A stretch of 64,000 nt of DNA, from assembly GCA_023333565.1 (NCBI GenBank), contig JAJKFH010001865.1, forward strand, positions 310,001 through 374,000, given 5' to 3'. This document shows positions 35,479-47,080 of this stretch, piece after piece (the stretch's first letter is position 1; the number at the start of each line of letters is the position of its first letter). Under the pieces are notes generated by a model. It searched no databases. It had not been told where the DNA came from and saw only the letters and a list, made by a program, of their open reading frames with translations. The position numbers and the translations under genes are program-made. The stretch comes from Puffinus mauretanicus. Its lineage: Eukaryota > Chordata > Aves > Procellariiformes > Procellariidae.

Positions 35479-35747
35479 TGTTGCCTTCGGAAGGCGTGGC
35501 GACCTGGTTCAGGAACGGCACGGCGACCCCCTTCCCCGGGCCGCTCGGGCCATCGGCTCGCAGACACCAATGTGGTGGATGGCAAATGGCGTTTATTGGT
35601 AGATAACACGGTGTTATATACCTTGGGTTTACGACGTCACTTCCGCCTGCTCACCTTACACCTAAATGCTACTGGCTATTAGGGGAGGGGGTCCTATCTT
35701 TCCGTACAGCGCGAAATCTTCCGGCCGCCAGATCCTAACTACCCACA
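35479..35747 (-). repeat. 5' LTR of the young provirus, with promoter
   Basis: A 269-bp LTR that would start the viral transcript. In the viral sense: GGAAGTGACGTC at 35,633-35,644 (ETS-like site joined to a CRE/ATF-like TGACGTC), a TATA box GGTATATAAC at about 35,613-35,622, the palindrome ATAACACGGTGTTAT at 35,603-35,617, and AATAAA at 35,592-35,597. The AATAAA lies only about 20 bases after the TATA box, so the polyadenylation signal appears to sit in U3 or at the very start of R. Confidence 0.93.
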
Positions 35748-35898
35748 GATTATTACATTGCACCCATGTGAGCTCGAGGGCTAACGATACGTTAATGTCC
35801 TGCACAAAAATTCGTAAACGGTCTTCTGCTGACTTGGGTGTGGGCAGGCAAACCATTACAGACGTTAAGTTTATCAGTCGGGCAAATCCTACTATCAT
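35748..35898 (-). pseudogene. N-terminal part of the outer element's env, split by the young provirus
   Basis: On the minus strand an open frame starting MIVGFARLINLTSVM runs down to the target duplication GATTAT, where the provirus begins. Env-like coding resumes at 27,806 on the far side. This is the 5' end of the outer env. Its start overlaps or closely follows the end of the outer integrase. Confidence 0.6.
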
Positions 35899-35999
35899 TT
35901 TTGCTACCTGGTGTCCAGGTCCTGATTGTTTTCGTTGGTCACTGTCACCATTGCAAGTATGAGCACCAAGGCGGTCCGCTTTTCCATTGTCCTGTAAGA

Positions 36000-36997
36000 A
36001 AACACAGAGCTGGGCCTCAGGCTTGAAACTGGGCTTCAGGGTTAGAAGTCAGGGATTATCCACCGAGCTCCCTCTCCAGAGCTTCCCAGGTAGCTTCACT
36101 ATTACAGGTTGGCCCACGTACGTCCGTAGTGGGAACTGGTCCCTTTTATCACCCGGTGTAGGGTCATTGCCCATTAATAGTCCTGTAGGACAAAACGCTC
36201 GAATTTTGGGGTTTCCGTAACTTCCCTAGCGGTTGTTAACAATAAAGACTGCCTGTGGTAATTGTATGTCCCCGTTGTGGCGTGAGACAACGGCATGTCT
36301 TTTAATCAAACCATTGGTTCGTTCAACTATACCATTAGCCTGAGGATGATATGGTGTATGGAACACCCATTTGATGCCTTCGCCTTGAGCCCAGTCTTGC
36401 ACCACTGTGGCCATAAAATATGACCCATTATCACTTTGAACGCACTCGGGACTGGGTAAAATACTAAACCACTTTCTTAACGCTTGGACCGTCTGATCTC
36501 CGGTGGCAGTGCTAACAGCTGTAGCTATAGTCAGTCCTGACACCACCTCTACTCCTATCCTGATTCACAGTTGCAGCTTAGAGGATTTGACAGGGCCTTC
36601 TCTTAATGACAGTAACTGACTAACTCCCTCTAAATAGGCATACAACTTCCGTATTGTGGCCTTCTGGACCACTCCCTCAGGACGGGGTGATCCCTTGAAG
36701 ATCAAATTTAGCAGAGGAAAAGGCCCTTGTACTATAATGTCTTGTGAAGTATGTAACCTCTCCACCTCCTTAACTGCCCTGGTAAGTGAGGGGAGTACCC
36801 TCTCCCACTCTGAGTACTGTTGTTCAGCTTCCTTGAATGAGGTAGAAGAGAACAATAAAGGTCTAGCTGGCCCCTTCAGTCCTGTTTGGAATATACCGCA
36901 ATAGGAGGCATGCTCTGCAAACCTCCATTCTATCCTCAATGGGTCTTGTGAGTGTATTATTGTTTCATCTTCCACAAAAAAAACCATTAAATGCCTC
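36000..36997 (-). pseudogene. Outer-element pol remnant: RNase H-side fragment and integrase
   Basis: The block 36,226-36,546 is an integrase core: 'CVQSDNGSYFMA' followed by 'TPYHPQANGIVERTNGLIKR', which carry the second Asp and the Glu of the DDE triad. A preceding block (36,565-36,997) reads 'EWERVLPSLTRAVKEVERL' and similar sequence that I take for the RNase H/connection side of pol, with less certainty. The frame changes between blocks near 36,547-36,565. The integrase C-terminus continues towards 36,000. Gag, protease and the reverse-transcriptase palm are absent, so the element is deleted in its 5' half. Confidence 0.65.
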
Positions 36998-37019
36998 ATG
37001 GTGCAACTGCCACAATACC

Positions 37020-37660
37020 TTAGCAGACAGCCCTTAAGAGATGAGCTGGCAGGCTGGAAAGACTGTGATCTTTGGTGGGATTTGTGAAAGGCAAGGCACT
37101 AACTGCAATATGACTTGCTTAGAAGAATGAACACTCTGGGACTATGAGCTTTTACCTCAGGGTTGGCCGTGACCTGAAGATCCAATCCAAGCCAGCTCCT
37201 AGCAGCTGAGAACACCCCATACCGACAATAAAATAATAGGAGATTTGACTTAAGAAACCAGACATATAACCATGGCCAGAACAGAAACTGACCAGAATCC
37301 TGTATAAAACCACTCCAGCTGCACAGGACATTGGTTTAGAACAATGAAGATTAACACACCACTGACCATATGTCTACACCACCTGCATGAGACAAGCACG
37401 TACTGATCCTGCGTGGGACAAGCACGTACTGATTACGCGAGCAATAGTAACTGATTTGCCCGCCCCTTAACATGAGTAATTTGATTGGTCTACACAACTG
37501 TACTGTAACATATATAAACCCTGCTTTTGTCTATATCAGGGTCCTCTATGCATTAGGCTGGGGCACTGCTATGCACACAGCTAATATGAGGGAATAAATT
37601 GCTTTGGTAATTCTATACTAAGTGTCCTTGTCTCCCTCCTTGGCTGGTGAAGACTTCTAC
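37020..37660 (+). mobile_element. LTR, plus strand, approximate edges
   Basis: A TATA-like ACATATATAAACCC lies near 37,508-37,521. AATAAATTGC near 37,594 is followed by 'GGTAATTCTATACTAAGTGTCC' and a pyrimidine-rich ending near 37,620-37,660, an LTR U3-R-U5 layout like the one at 17 kb. Inside U3, GACAAGCACGTACTGAT occurs twice (about 37,391-37,407 and 37,419-37,435). No internal retroviral sequence follows, so it is probably solo or broken. The 5' edge abuts the right edge of the outer retrovirus and could not be fixed. Confidence 0.5.
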
Positions 37661-40600
37661 AGGTTCTTGGTTATCAGGTTACCAGGTAACTTTTTTTTTT
37701 TTTTTGCGCTCTGGAGCAGAGTACAGTGGCTTCTATTAAGGAGTCTGACCTTAGGGAGGCTAAGGGAGGCTTAGAAGGGAGGCTTCTCTTGACATTTCTT
37801 GTCCCCTCTGGAGTCTTTTCTTTGGGGCCCTGGGAGCCTAGGTTTCATTCCCATTGGGTGTTCAGTTTCAGATTATTCCCAGGTGGGCCAAGAGACCCCT
37901 TTCTTCCTTCTGGCTTGTGTGGTTTCTGGATGACTTCAGGGCACTGAGGCTCTGGGAGCACTGTTCTCTGTGGCCTGGCTATGAGGGTCAGTTCTCTGGC
38001 CATGGCCTGCAAAGTAAGGAAAGTAAAGCTATTTTGTCCACAGTAATGTGCGTTTGCTTTTTTCCCCATAAATAAACTAGACTTATGTCTTGCCTTCTAC
38101 CTCAGCGTCTTACAGACAGGCCTCATTCCCAAATTACCTTTCTTTTGCTTTCTACAAATCCATTTCTTCTCCCGCCCTCACCTTTATCCTAAAAGGCAGC
38201 CTGTGTCAATCTGCTGACCTTACAATGATATTAAGTCTATGATAATCTAATATTTCTATCTACTGACTTTCTGTCATTCCCTTGATCTGAAGTGCTTTTT
38301 AGTGAACTGCTGAAATTCTGCATTTTCCTGGGCTTTGAGTTACTGCCTGAGCAAGATCAAATCAATAATTTTTTTGAGCAAATCATTTAAGAGGAAAGGT
38401 AGTTGCCATATGCAAAGAGGTTCATGACTGTTAAAGAAGCTACAGCTCTGCCTAGTCAGTTCAGGGTATCAGCATCCTATACTCAAGTTCTTATGCAAAG
38501 AAGAGCAGAAATGAATGTGAAGAATTCACGTTTAAAGTAGATGTATCTGTTCTTTCGAAGATGTAACAAAAGTTGTAAAAGGAACACTCCAGGAGACTGG
38601 GACTAATTTGATATCCAGTTTTTCAGTAATTCTCTGGTAAAATGATTCTGTGGAAGATGAATGTTGAGGAAGCACCATAAGAAAAGCATTAACTTCTGAT
38701 TTTTCAGAAAGATGGAAAGGTAATGGAAGAGGGAGGACTAGGAATAGAGGGAGAGTCTAGTAAAAGGATGGAAAGTAAGAGACACAGTATGACCAAATAA
38801 CAAATCCAGAGGAATGAGTTAATGGAAATTGGAAAAAGGAAGGTTTTGTGGGGAAAAATAAAACAGGCTATTTACCTTTTGTTAATCCTGGAAGCTGAAT
38901 GGAAAAGGAATCCTTCATTGCTAACGTCTTCTCAGAAGTTTTATTTCAGATCACAAAGACAATTACTGCCAAGTTCCAAAAAAATTCTGAGTTAATCAAA
39001 AGGCTTTTTATTGATTTTTGCCAATATCTCTGACAACTTTTGTTCTTTTTTCATCATTATTTTACATTCAAAAATGGGATTCACTGGAAAATATAAAACT
39101 GCCTTCTCCTCCTTGAGAGTTCTCTAAGATCTGCATTTTCAGGTGTGTATGGAATGTGGTTCATCCACTGCAGACTAAGAAATGCTGGTCAGTGAGAAAT
39201 CCACAGAAAGGTGGAAATCCACAGTGAGTGGTCAGTGAGAAATCCACAGAAAGTGTGTTCATATCTAGGGGAAATAGGATCAGCTCACGATTAGCTTAAT
39301 TATGTATGACAATTTCTTTTGACTCATCCTGCTTATATTTATACACTGAGATTTTATTAATGAACAGGGTTGTTCTTACATTCTTATTTAGACATTGTGA
39401 CTGTTCATTCAACTCCTGCTCAGATTTTGGCCTAGGCCTGATGTATGCTGGGAGCAGCACCATTAGCACCATCATGTAGGCGGGACAGGTGGCCAGAAAG
39501 AGCTAAAGGTCCATTATGCAGCCATTAGCACATGCAGAGTGCTGGCTCCTGCAGCCATCATCTTTGTTTGGCAGTTTCTTCGGAATCTGCTAACTTATGG
39601 AAATGGTATAGACCAAACCTCCAAGCTGGAAGGTATAAAAGCATCAGCTTACTCAAAAAAGCCTTTGAAGCAGATCCAACAGCAGCTGGACTGCTGAGGC
39701 TTTCATGCTTCCTGGTCTGATACAGGGGATGCCTGTCACTGTGACAGAGCAGGAAGATTAAGCACTCTCACCATCAGCTAGGTAACTAATTCTTTTTTTT
39801 TTTTCTCGTAAGTGCACGAATTAAGAGTTATGATCCAAATGGACCGTGACAAGACATTTGATTTGATAGCTCCTCAAAACACTGAGTATATCCTAATGCT
39901 GTTCTATATGCATTCTCTTCTAGACGTACTTGACATCTTCCCTCAGGTCAAGGCAAACAAAAGGGTAAATGATACGTAAGAGCTTGTTTTAGGGACAGAA
40001 GAATGTTGAAGGTTTTCAAGTAGAAAAAAACAAGGCTGTAAATAACATCTTCACTGGTCTGCACTGTAACAGTTGTTTAATATAAATAACTTTGTTTTCT
40101 GCTTTCTTTTAGAGTATCTGAATACAAGTTTAACTATAGTGAATAAGATGAATAAGAAAACATCCTTTAGCCCTGCTGAAGGTAGAAATTCAGCCTAGCT
40201 GTTCATAAATCATCTTATGTAACTGCAGAAAAAAAAGATTCATTGATTTTAAGTCTCTTATATTCATATTTGTCTGCACATACGATTTTATTGACTTGTA
40301 TTTGATGCCAGCTTTATTAATATTCTAAGTTAAGCGTAGAAAACTTCATAGAGTTTGATTAAAATAAAATTGTATTATCACATATCACGTGTACATCATT
40401 ATAAGTACATTCCTATAATCACACTGTTCCCCAAACTCTTCCTACCTTCAATTAAATAGCTTCCAAAGCTTTTAAAGAAAAGACAATAAGGATTGTTCTG
40501 TAGTTTCAACTGTATCTGTAAAGGTCAATAGTGTTAAAGCCATGGAGAAACCCATGTATATCTTAGTTGTGGAGGTTTATTAATGTTTATTTAAAATCCT

Positions 40601-43600
40601 TTATCTTTCTCTATGAAAATGTCAAGGCACTTAAGTTTAAAAATGGAGAAGTAAAGTTCTATATGTGCTTTAGCTTGTGAGATATTTTTCTCTTGTAAGA
40701 AGTACCCTGATTACCGACAGAACATCACCATAAATATGGGTGTTTATGACCTAATTCTTATTTATGGCTCCCTTCTTCTTTGCCAGAGGAGAAGTGTCTT
40801 AAAGTGAGTGTAACTAACTGCATGAGTTCTTTTCTCAGGGTGTGATAAGAATTATGAAATATAGTAGGGTCTGTGTACCTTGTTGCACAGTGAAAGGCAG
40901 CCTGATAAACAGATTATGCTCATCAAACTAGGAAAAAGTTATTAGTGTCATTCAGATTCAGCCCACCTTCCCCTCCATGTGTAATTGTTTGCAGAACCAG
41001 CTTCTAGTTCATTTCAGCCATTAAGTAATACATTTTTTTGAATAATCTGAACAGTGTAAAAATGGATAGTTGTGACAGATATAGAAATAGTAGTATTCTT
41101 TCTTTCTTTCAGTAACAAGCACATTTTGAGTGCACATATCGAATATGTAGCTGTATCTGTTAATTAAAAGTACCTTAAATATTGTCAGTTTATGCCTCTA
41201 TCTCTATCATCAGCCAGAAAGATTTCCTCCTCCTCCAATATAGTCCTGCTGACCTCATAAAATGCAAGCTATGTTTCCGAGTCCTGCTAGTGTGTGACCC
41301 TCACTTTATTCACTGCCTGACTATCTGTTATTTGTATATTGGAAGGAAGCAAAACTGCTAAGCATAATTGTTTGCAGAGTCAAATGCTTCGGCTTTAATT
41401 TTTTTTTATCGTATGTGTAAGATTGGGAGCAAAGATGTGAATTTTGTTTGGTGGTCATATGTGACGTTTTGCATAGAGGTGTCGGAAGGCAACCTCTGCT
41501 GTTAAATACATTTATCACCATGTGATAAAATGACTATTTCAGGCTGGTTTTAAGATTTTGCTGACTTGCCTTCTTTCCTTAGTTTTGCAGTAAATTATTG
41601 AATAGTTAATGAGCAGTATCCTCTACTCTACAATGCGTGGCAGCCAGCATCCTTTAGGTTTTATATACAGCTGTGCTGTAAAGCATGCATCTTCACTCAA
41701 TGAGAATTGAGAGATATGTAGCTTTTGTTTCTTCTACAAAGTCTTTTATTAACTTCAGTGACAACAAATATACTCAAAATCAATATTTTGAATGTTAGGT
41801 ATTGCTTAAGTGAAGGACATGCAGATATACTTGCTGGATCTCAGTCTGTAGTATTGCAAGTCGACTAAATTTATCCTTTCCTTGACTTTCTATTTGGGTA
41901 TCTCTTTATTTAAGCCTCCATCTAGCTCTCTTCTGACTGAGAAAATACATCTGTCTTCCGTCTGTGTTCCTTCCAGTTTTGTCTTCTCTCTCACCAAAGT
42001 AGTTGTCCTGTTGATAGACAAGGGAACTTAGCTTTATGCCAACCTTTCTCTTTTAGTATTCCACTCATAATGCTGTCCATTATCCTACCGGCTCTCCATT
42101 TTAAAGCATACACAAACTGGTCTATTAGGCAGAACCAAAGGAGCAGTAGGCCTGCAAAATATTTGATGCTGGTAGTTAAAAGAGGAGGCGGACTGTAATA
42201 GGAATTGGGATCAGCTGTGCAAGGAGTCATCAGTCCTGCAGGACAGGATGTTCATGGCTCCTAAGTAGTGTGATATGAATGACTAAACAAGGATGAATGG
42301 GAGAACATGGTTTGTTCTAGTTTTGATTTGCCAAATTGAAGGAGGCCTTCAGTATAATACCTCACATACTGTATGTGTGTTTGAAAGAACAGAAGGTAGG
42401 ATTTGTAAGACGAGGTCGTGTAGTTCATCAGACCAGATGAGTGAGTGGGGAAGTCTGAGATTTTCTTGTGTTCTTAAGCATTTACAAGATGACAAAAAGT
42501 ACTCATCAGAAGATCTAATAATGGGAAACTTTAAAAGGTTGCTTTGTTATCTGGAGATGAACAAAACTACAGTCTGATCACAACTGTGAAGCTTGGCAGG
42601 TCTTGATGCAAAAGGATTGTGTAGTTGGTACAGTCACAGAAAACACATTTAGAAACAATGAGTTTTACTTGAGTGGGAAGAGGAAAAGTAAGAAGAAGAG
42701 AGGAGGGGAGAAAGGAAGTAATCTGTAAGTGTTGTATGGGAATTGTAGAGCACTATAAGGATATCACAAATGGCAGGGGGACATAGAAAGTCTGAAATGG
42801 TATTTGATTCAACTGATCTTAGCTTTTACTGAAGGAAGGCAAGTTACCTGAGATCAGTGGTGTTGAAGGAAAGAAAGATAAGCCTTCAGAAAGAAGCCAT
42901 TGCTTCTCCTTTTTATCATGACATTCACTAAATACATGAGCAGAAATGAGCTGCCAGACATGAGAAAACCTTTTCCTTTCTCTGTTTTTTTTTACTCCTT
43001 CCCTCTTTATTTCTCTCTTTATTTCTTTTACAGGTGGACACATTCAGATTCTCCACCAGGAGGGGTACAGAGGCAATCTTGCATGTTCCAACAACTAGTC
43101 CAGGGAGTTCAGATAACATGTTTGAGTGCCAGGCAGCAAAAGAAATACAATTTTACACTGAACATAAAACCACTTTATCAGAAAAAAAAACATAGAGGTG
43201 CACTATTGTGCCAGGAGCCTTCAGTATGACCAAGCACATGCAGCTCCTCCGACCAAAAAAAAAAAATTTCCTTTACTCTTGGCTATGAGGAGCTGAACAA
43301 AGTTTCAGTCAGTAGGCCTGTTTCTTTCCCTTCCACCCTCGCCAATGGATGTTCCCTGGGATATACAGTCCAATCCTTAAATCTATTATATGATTTACTA
43401 AAAGGCTCTGCTGTTAGGCAGCATTTTAGTTACTTCAGAAATCCAACTTTTTTCCCACAGAGCCTTCTTAGAAGCTGAGATCTTTTCAGTACGCAAATAG
43501 AGGCAAGCCTCTTTTTGCAGGAAAAGCAATACAGACCATTCTTCCTTCCTTCCTTCCCTCCCTCCCTCCCTTCTTCCTTCTCCCCTCTTCCATAGAAAAC

Positions 43601-44639
43601 TTCCTTGTCCCTTTAAGGAATGATTGTAATTTATTCCCCTAATTATTAAAAAAACCCAAATTTAATAACACAGAGACACAGAAAACTGAAATGAAACACT
43701 GTGGTCCTGTTTTTGAAACACGTATTCTTGGAAGCTCATGTGCACACTGGAATTTTACAGCTTTTACCTTCAGAGGAAGATGACCTTATTATATACATTA
43801 TATACATGCTAATATGGTCTTGGAGGGATAAGACCTTCCAGTGTGAACTGAAAAATTTTGTAATTAGACTTGTGCCTTTTTTTTATCATCTGATGCTGTT
43901 CATGAGGTGGAGGAAGGCAGGGCAGATTGTTTCTCTGTCCTCATTAAAGGGCATGCTTTTTGTGACTTCTGTAACATGTTGGGTGTATCACTTGGTGAGG
44001 TTTATTACTCTTGTCCAACCTGGCAGGAGAAAGGAAATGACAACTTGGTCAACCTACATAGTCTGGACAAAGAACAAGAAAGAACATCTAATGTTTTATA
44101 ATTGGCTAACATGAAAATGTGTATGTAATGTCTGACGAGTTCTAAGCTGTGGTAATAGTATTGTACAAGGAATTGAAAATGCCGTTTCATGTTAGAACTT
44201 GACGGACTTCAGAAAAGGTATCACCAAAGGGAGTGGATGCTGTTTCCTGCCACCTCCAGTCACAGATTCCCACCCTTCCCTTGCCTCATACCTAGTGATT
44301 AGGGGACCACTGGCTGACCCAGATCTTCTTACTCCTCACGTGGAAGATGAATAATTTTGATGTGTGTTATGTATGTTAGATTTCTATGGTCAATAAAGTG
44401 TTCTGACTCGTTCTATAGCCACATAACATTATGATGCATTCCAGTGTAGGAGACTTACTAGCGGAAAAGCAAAAGTATTTTATTCAGCCGCTGTGCAAGG
44501 TTTGACAGAAATTGCTGTAACATTAAACTGTACCTTTGGATTCATCTGTGAATGGATAACAAGGGTTTAAAAATTCATCCTCAGTATGACATCATTATTT
44601 CAATCCCAGACTAGCAGAATATTAAAAATGTTCTAATTT
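37661..44639. other. Intergenic, no gene; minor repeats
   Basis: No domain is recognised in any open frame. Minor repeats: a poly-T run at 37,690-37,704; a 24-bp direct repeat at 39,187-39,210 and 39,230-39,253; a (TTCC)n/(CCCT)n microsatellite at about 43,540-43,580. Confidence 0.45.
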
Positions 44640-44649
44640 GTAAATGTAC

Positions 44650-45778
44650 AATGAGAGATGCCGGTATCAGTTGCCCCTATACAAAAAAGAAAATACACAA
44701 GAAAATCAGGTCTTTTCGTAAGGGATGAAAATGAACCAGGACCATCATGGGAACAAGAGGAGGAAGAGGCAGAACCTGTAAATGAGATGGTAACCACCCG
44801 ATCCCTATCTCTGAGTGAGCTGCGAGATATGCTAAAAGACTTCAGTCGTCATCCAGGCGAGCACATTGTCACCTGGCTGCTCCAATGCCGGGATAACGGG
44901 GCCAGTGGCCTGGAATTAGAGGGTAGGGAAGCCAAGCAGCCAAGCAGCTGGGATCCCTTTCTAGGGAAGGGGGCATTGACAAAGTGATTGGAAAAGGGGC
45001 ACAAGTCCTCAGCCTCTGGAGGCGACTCCTGTCAGGTGTGAAGGAAAGGTATCCCTTCAAGGAAGATGTTATGTGTTACCAGGGCAAGTGGACCACCATG
45101 GAGAGAGGTATCCAGTACCTGAGGGAATTGGCCGTGCTGGAGGTGATTTATGATGACCTGAACAACGAGCAGTTACCCAAAGACCCAGATGAAGACAAAT
45201 GCACCTGACCCATGTGGCGGAAGTTTGTGCGGAGCACACCATTGTCGCATTCAAACTCATTGGCAATAATGACCTGGAGAGATGGAGAGGAACAAATGGT
45301 GGATGAATTGGCTGGCCAACTCTGGCAATACGAAGAAAGTCTCTCTTCCTCCCTACGGATCTGCATCTCTGCTGTGGAGATACTGTCTCAGGAGGTCCAG
45401 CAACTCAAAGAGGATATGTCCTGCTCCCCACCTGCACAGGCCAATATCTCAGCCATTAGGAGTAAGCGTCCCTCTGCTCAAGACAGGAGATATTGTTGCT
45501 ACACACCCTGGTGCACCCTGTGGTTTTACCTGCGTGAGCATGGAGAGGACATGAGGAAGTGGGATGGAAAATCTACCTCGACCCTAGAGGCACGAGTACA
45601 TGAGTTGCAAGCAAAAACAACCACACAAGGGAGTTCTTCCAGGAAAATTGCTGCTCCAGTCTCCAGGGACCAGTTCCCCAGACAGAATAGAAGGGCTGGT
45701 TCGACTTCCGATCTTAATAAAGGGACTTCTGATTCATACTTACAAGAAGTGGGTAGTGAATATGATGACCAGGACTAG
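44650..45778 (+). pseudogene. ERV-L gag-like region, frameshifted
   Basis: Open blocks at 44,658-44,987, 44,984-45,208 and 45,212-45,778, in successive frames. The first holds an acidic stretch (EQEEEEAEPVNEM) and 'SELRDMLKDFSRHPGEHIV', which resembles the ERV-L Gag capsid entry region. The last ends just before the protease block. No zinc knuckle is seen, which fits ERV-L. Frame changes near 44,985 and 45,209 prevent a full product. Confidence 0.7.
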
Positions 45779-46350
45779 ATGGGCCCTGCCTCCAGCCAGG
45801 TGGAGGAAAGGGACAACTGGGTTTACTGGACTGTGTGGATTCGATGGCCTGGCACATCAGATCCACAGGAGCATAAGGCTCTCGTAGACACCGGTGAACA
45901 GTGTACCCTGATGCTCTCAAGCTGTAAAGGGGCAGAACCCATTTGTATTTCTGGAGTGACAGGGGGATCCCAAGAGTTAACAGTATTGGAGGCCGAAGTG
46001 AGCCTAACAGGGAATGCGTAGCAGAAGCACCCCATTGTGACTGGCCCAGAGGTTCCGTGCATCCTTGGCACAGACTACCTCAGGAGAGGGTATTTCAAGG
46101 ACCCCAAAAAAAAGGTGGGCTTTTCGTATAGCTGCCTTGGAGACAGAGGAAATTAAACAGCTGTCCACCTTTCCTGGTCTCTCAGAGGACCCTTCTGTTG
46201 TGGGGTTGCTGAGGGTCAAAGAACAACAGGTGCCGATTGCTACCACAACGATGCACCGGCGGCAATATCACACCAACCGAGACTCCCTGATTCCCATCCA
46301 TGAGCTGATCCAACAACTGGAGAGCCAAGGAGTGATCAGCAAGACTCGCT
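45779..46350 (+). pseudogene. ERV-L protease region, broken
   Basis: The retropepsin motif is seen as LVDTGEQCTLML (the usual DTG triad present) near 45,876-45,912, followed by a distal 'CILGTDYLRRGYF' near 46,057-46,095 in a shifted frame. A TAG interrupts at 46,019-46,021. Further coding leads into the reverse transcriptase ('IPIHELIQQLESQGVISKTR') and ends in a TGA at 46,350-46,352. Confidence 0.7.
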
Positions 46351-46352
46351 GA

Positions 46353-47080
46353 CCCTTTAACAGTCCCATATGGCCAGTGCGAAAGTCTAACGGAGAGTTG
46401 AGACTAACACTAGGCTCTCGTGGCCTAAACAAAGTTACGCCAGCATTGAGTGCTGCCGTGCCGGACATGCTAGAACTTCAATATGAACTGGAGTTAAAGA
46501 CAGCCAAGTGGTATGCCACAACTGATATCGCTAATGCGTTCTTCTCAATCCCTTTGGCAGCAGAGTGCAGGCCACAGTTTGCCTTCACTTGGAAGGGCGT
46601 CCAGTACACCTGGAATCGACTGCCCCAGGGGTGGAAACACAGCCCTACCATTTGCCATGGACTGATCCACACCGCACTGGAACAGGGTGAGGCTCCAGAA
46701 CACCTGCAGTACATTATTGTGTGGGGCAACACAGCAGAAGAATTTTTTGAGAAAGGGGAGAGAATAGTCCAAATCCTTCTGAAGGCCGGTTTTGCCATAA
46801 AACAAAGTAAGGTCAAGGGACCTGCACAGGAGATCCAGTTTTTAGTAGTAAAATGGCAAGATGGACGTCGTCAGATCCAATGGATGTGGTCAATGAAATA
46901 ACAGCCATGTCCCCACCAACCAGCAAAAAGCAAACACAAGCTTTCTTAGGCGTTGTGGGTTTTTGGAGAATGCATATTCCAGATTACAGTCAAATCGTAA
47001 TCCCTCTCTATCAAGTGACCAGGAAGAAGAACAACTTCAAATGGGGCCCTGAGCAATGACAAGCCTTTGAACAAATTAAA
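46353..47080 (+). pseudogene. ERV-L reverse transcriptase lacking the catalytic Asp pair
   Basis: The fingers/palm region reads 'TDIANAFFSIPL' (motif A) and 'LPQGWKHSPTICHGL' (motif B). At motif C, the family's Y-X-D-D-I segment reads QYIIVWGN: the bases at about 46,710-46,725 show TACATT ATTGTG with no Asp codons. The simplest reading is a 6-base in-frame deletion of the two catalytic aspartates. The frame continues, then stops at 46,899-46,901 and resumes in another frame (46,853-47,059). The enzyme would be inactive even if translated. Confidence 0.85.

Larger units (their letters stand above)
27807..35747 (-). mobile_element. Young provirus: betaretrovirus-type gag-pro-pol with gammaretrovirus-type env
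   Basis: A 7,941-bp provirus on the minus strand, bounded by two 269-bp LTRs and by GATTAT on each side (27,801-27,806 and 35,748-35,753), a 6-bp target duplication typical of alpha- and betaretroviruses. Order in its own sense: 5' LTR, PBS, gag, pro, pol, env, polypurine tract, 3' LTR. The two LTRs differ by one base (27,852 A versus 35,524 G, plus strand), so the insertion is recent. gag, pro and env are open. pol carries an in-frame TGA and a 16-bp duplication. It sits in the env of an older retrovirus, in the same orientation. Confidence 0.95.
25683..37014 (-). mobile_element. Outer degraded endogenous retrovirus (minus strand), interrupted by the inner provirus
   Basis: A retrovirus-derived element read right to left: pol fragments at 36,000-36,999, the start of env at 35,748-35,898, env continuing at 26,402-27,806, a polypurine tract and a 3' LTR. 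The young provirus at 27,807-35,747 sits within env. The left edge starts TGTCATGG after ATACC. On the right, 36,998-37,014 (GGTGCAACTGCCACA) resembles the 3' LTR's outer end (GGTGCACCTGCCACACA) and is followed by ATACC at 37,015-37,019. This suggests a 5-bp target duplication and a large internal deletion of the 5' LTR, gag and most of pol. The interior is certainly retroviral; the right boundary is inferred. Confidence 0.7.

Noticed and set aside
44640..44660. 5' LTR for the ERV-L element
   Set aside because: Searched upstream for the TGCCCTGG and ACCACAACA ends of the 3' LTR; none found.
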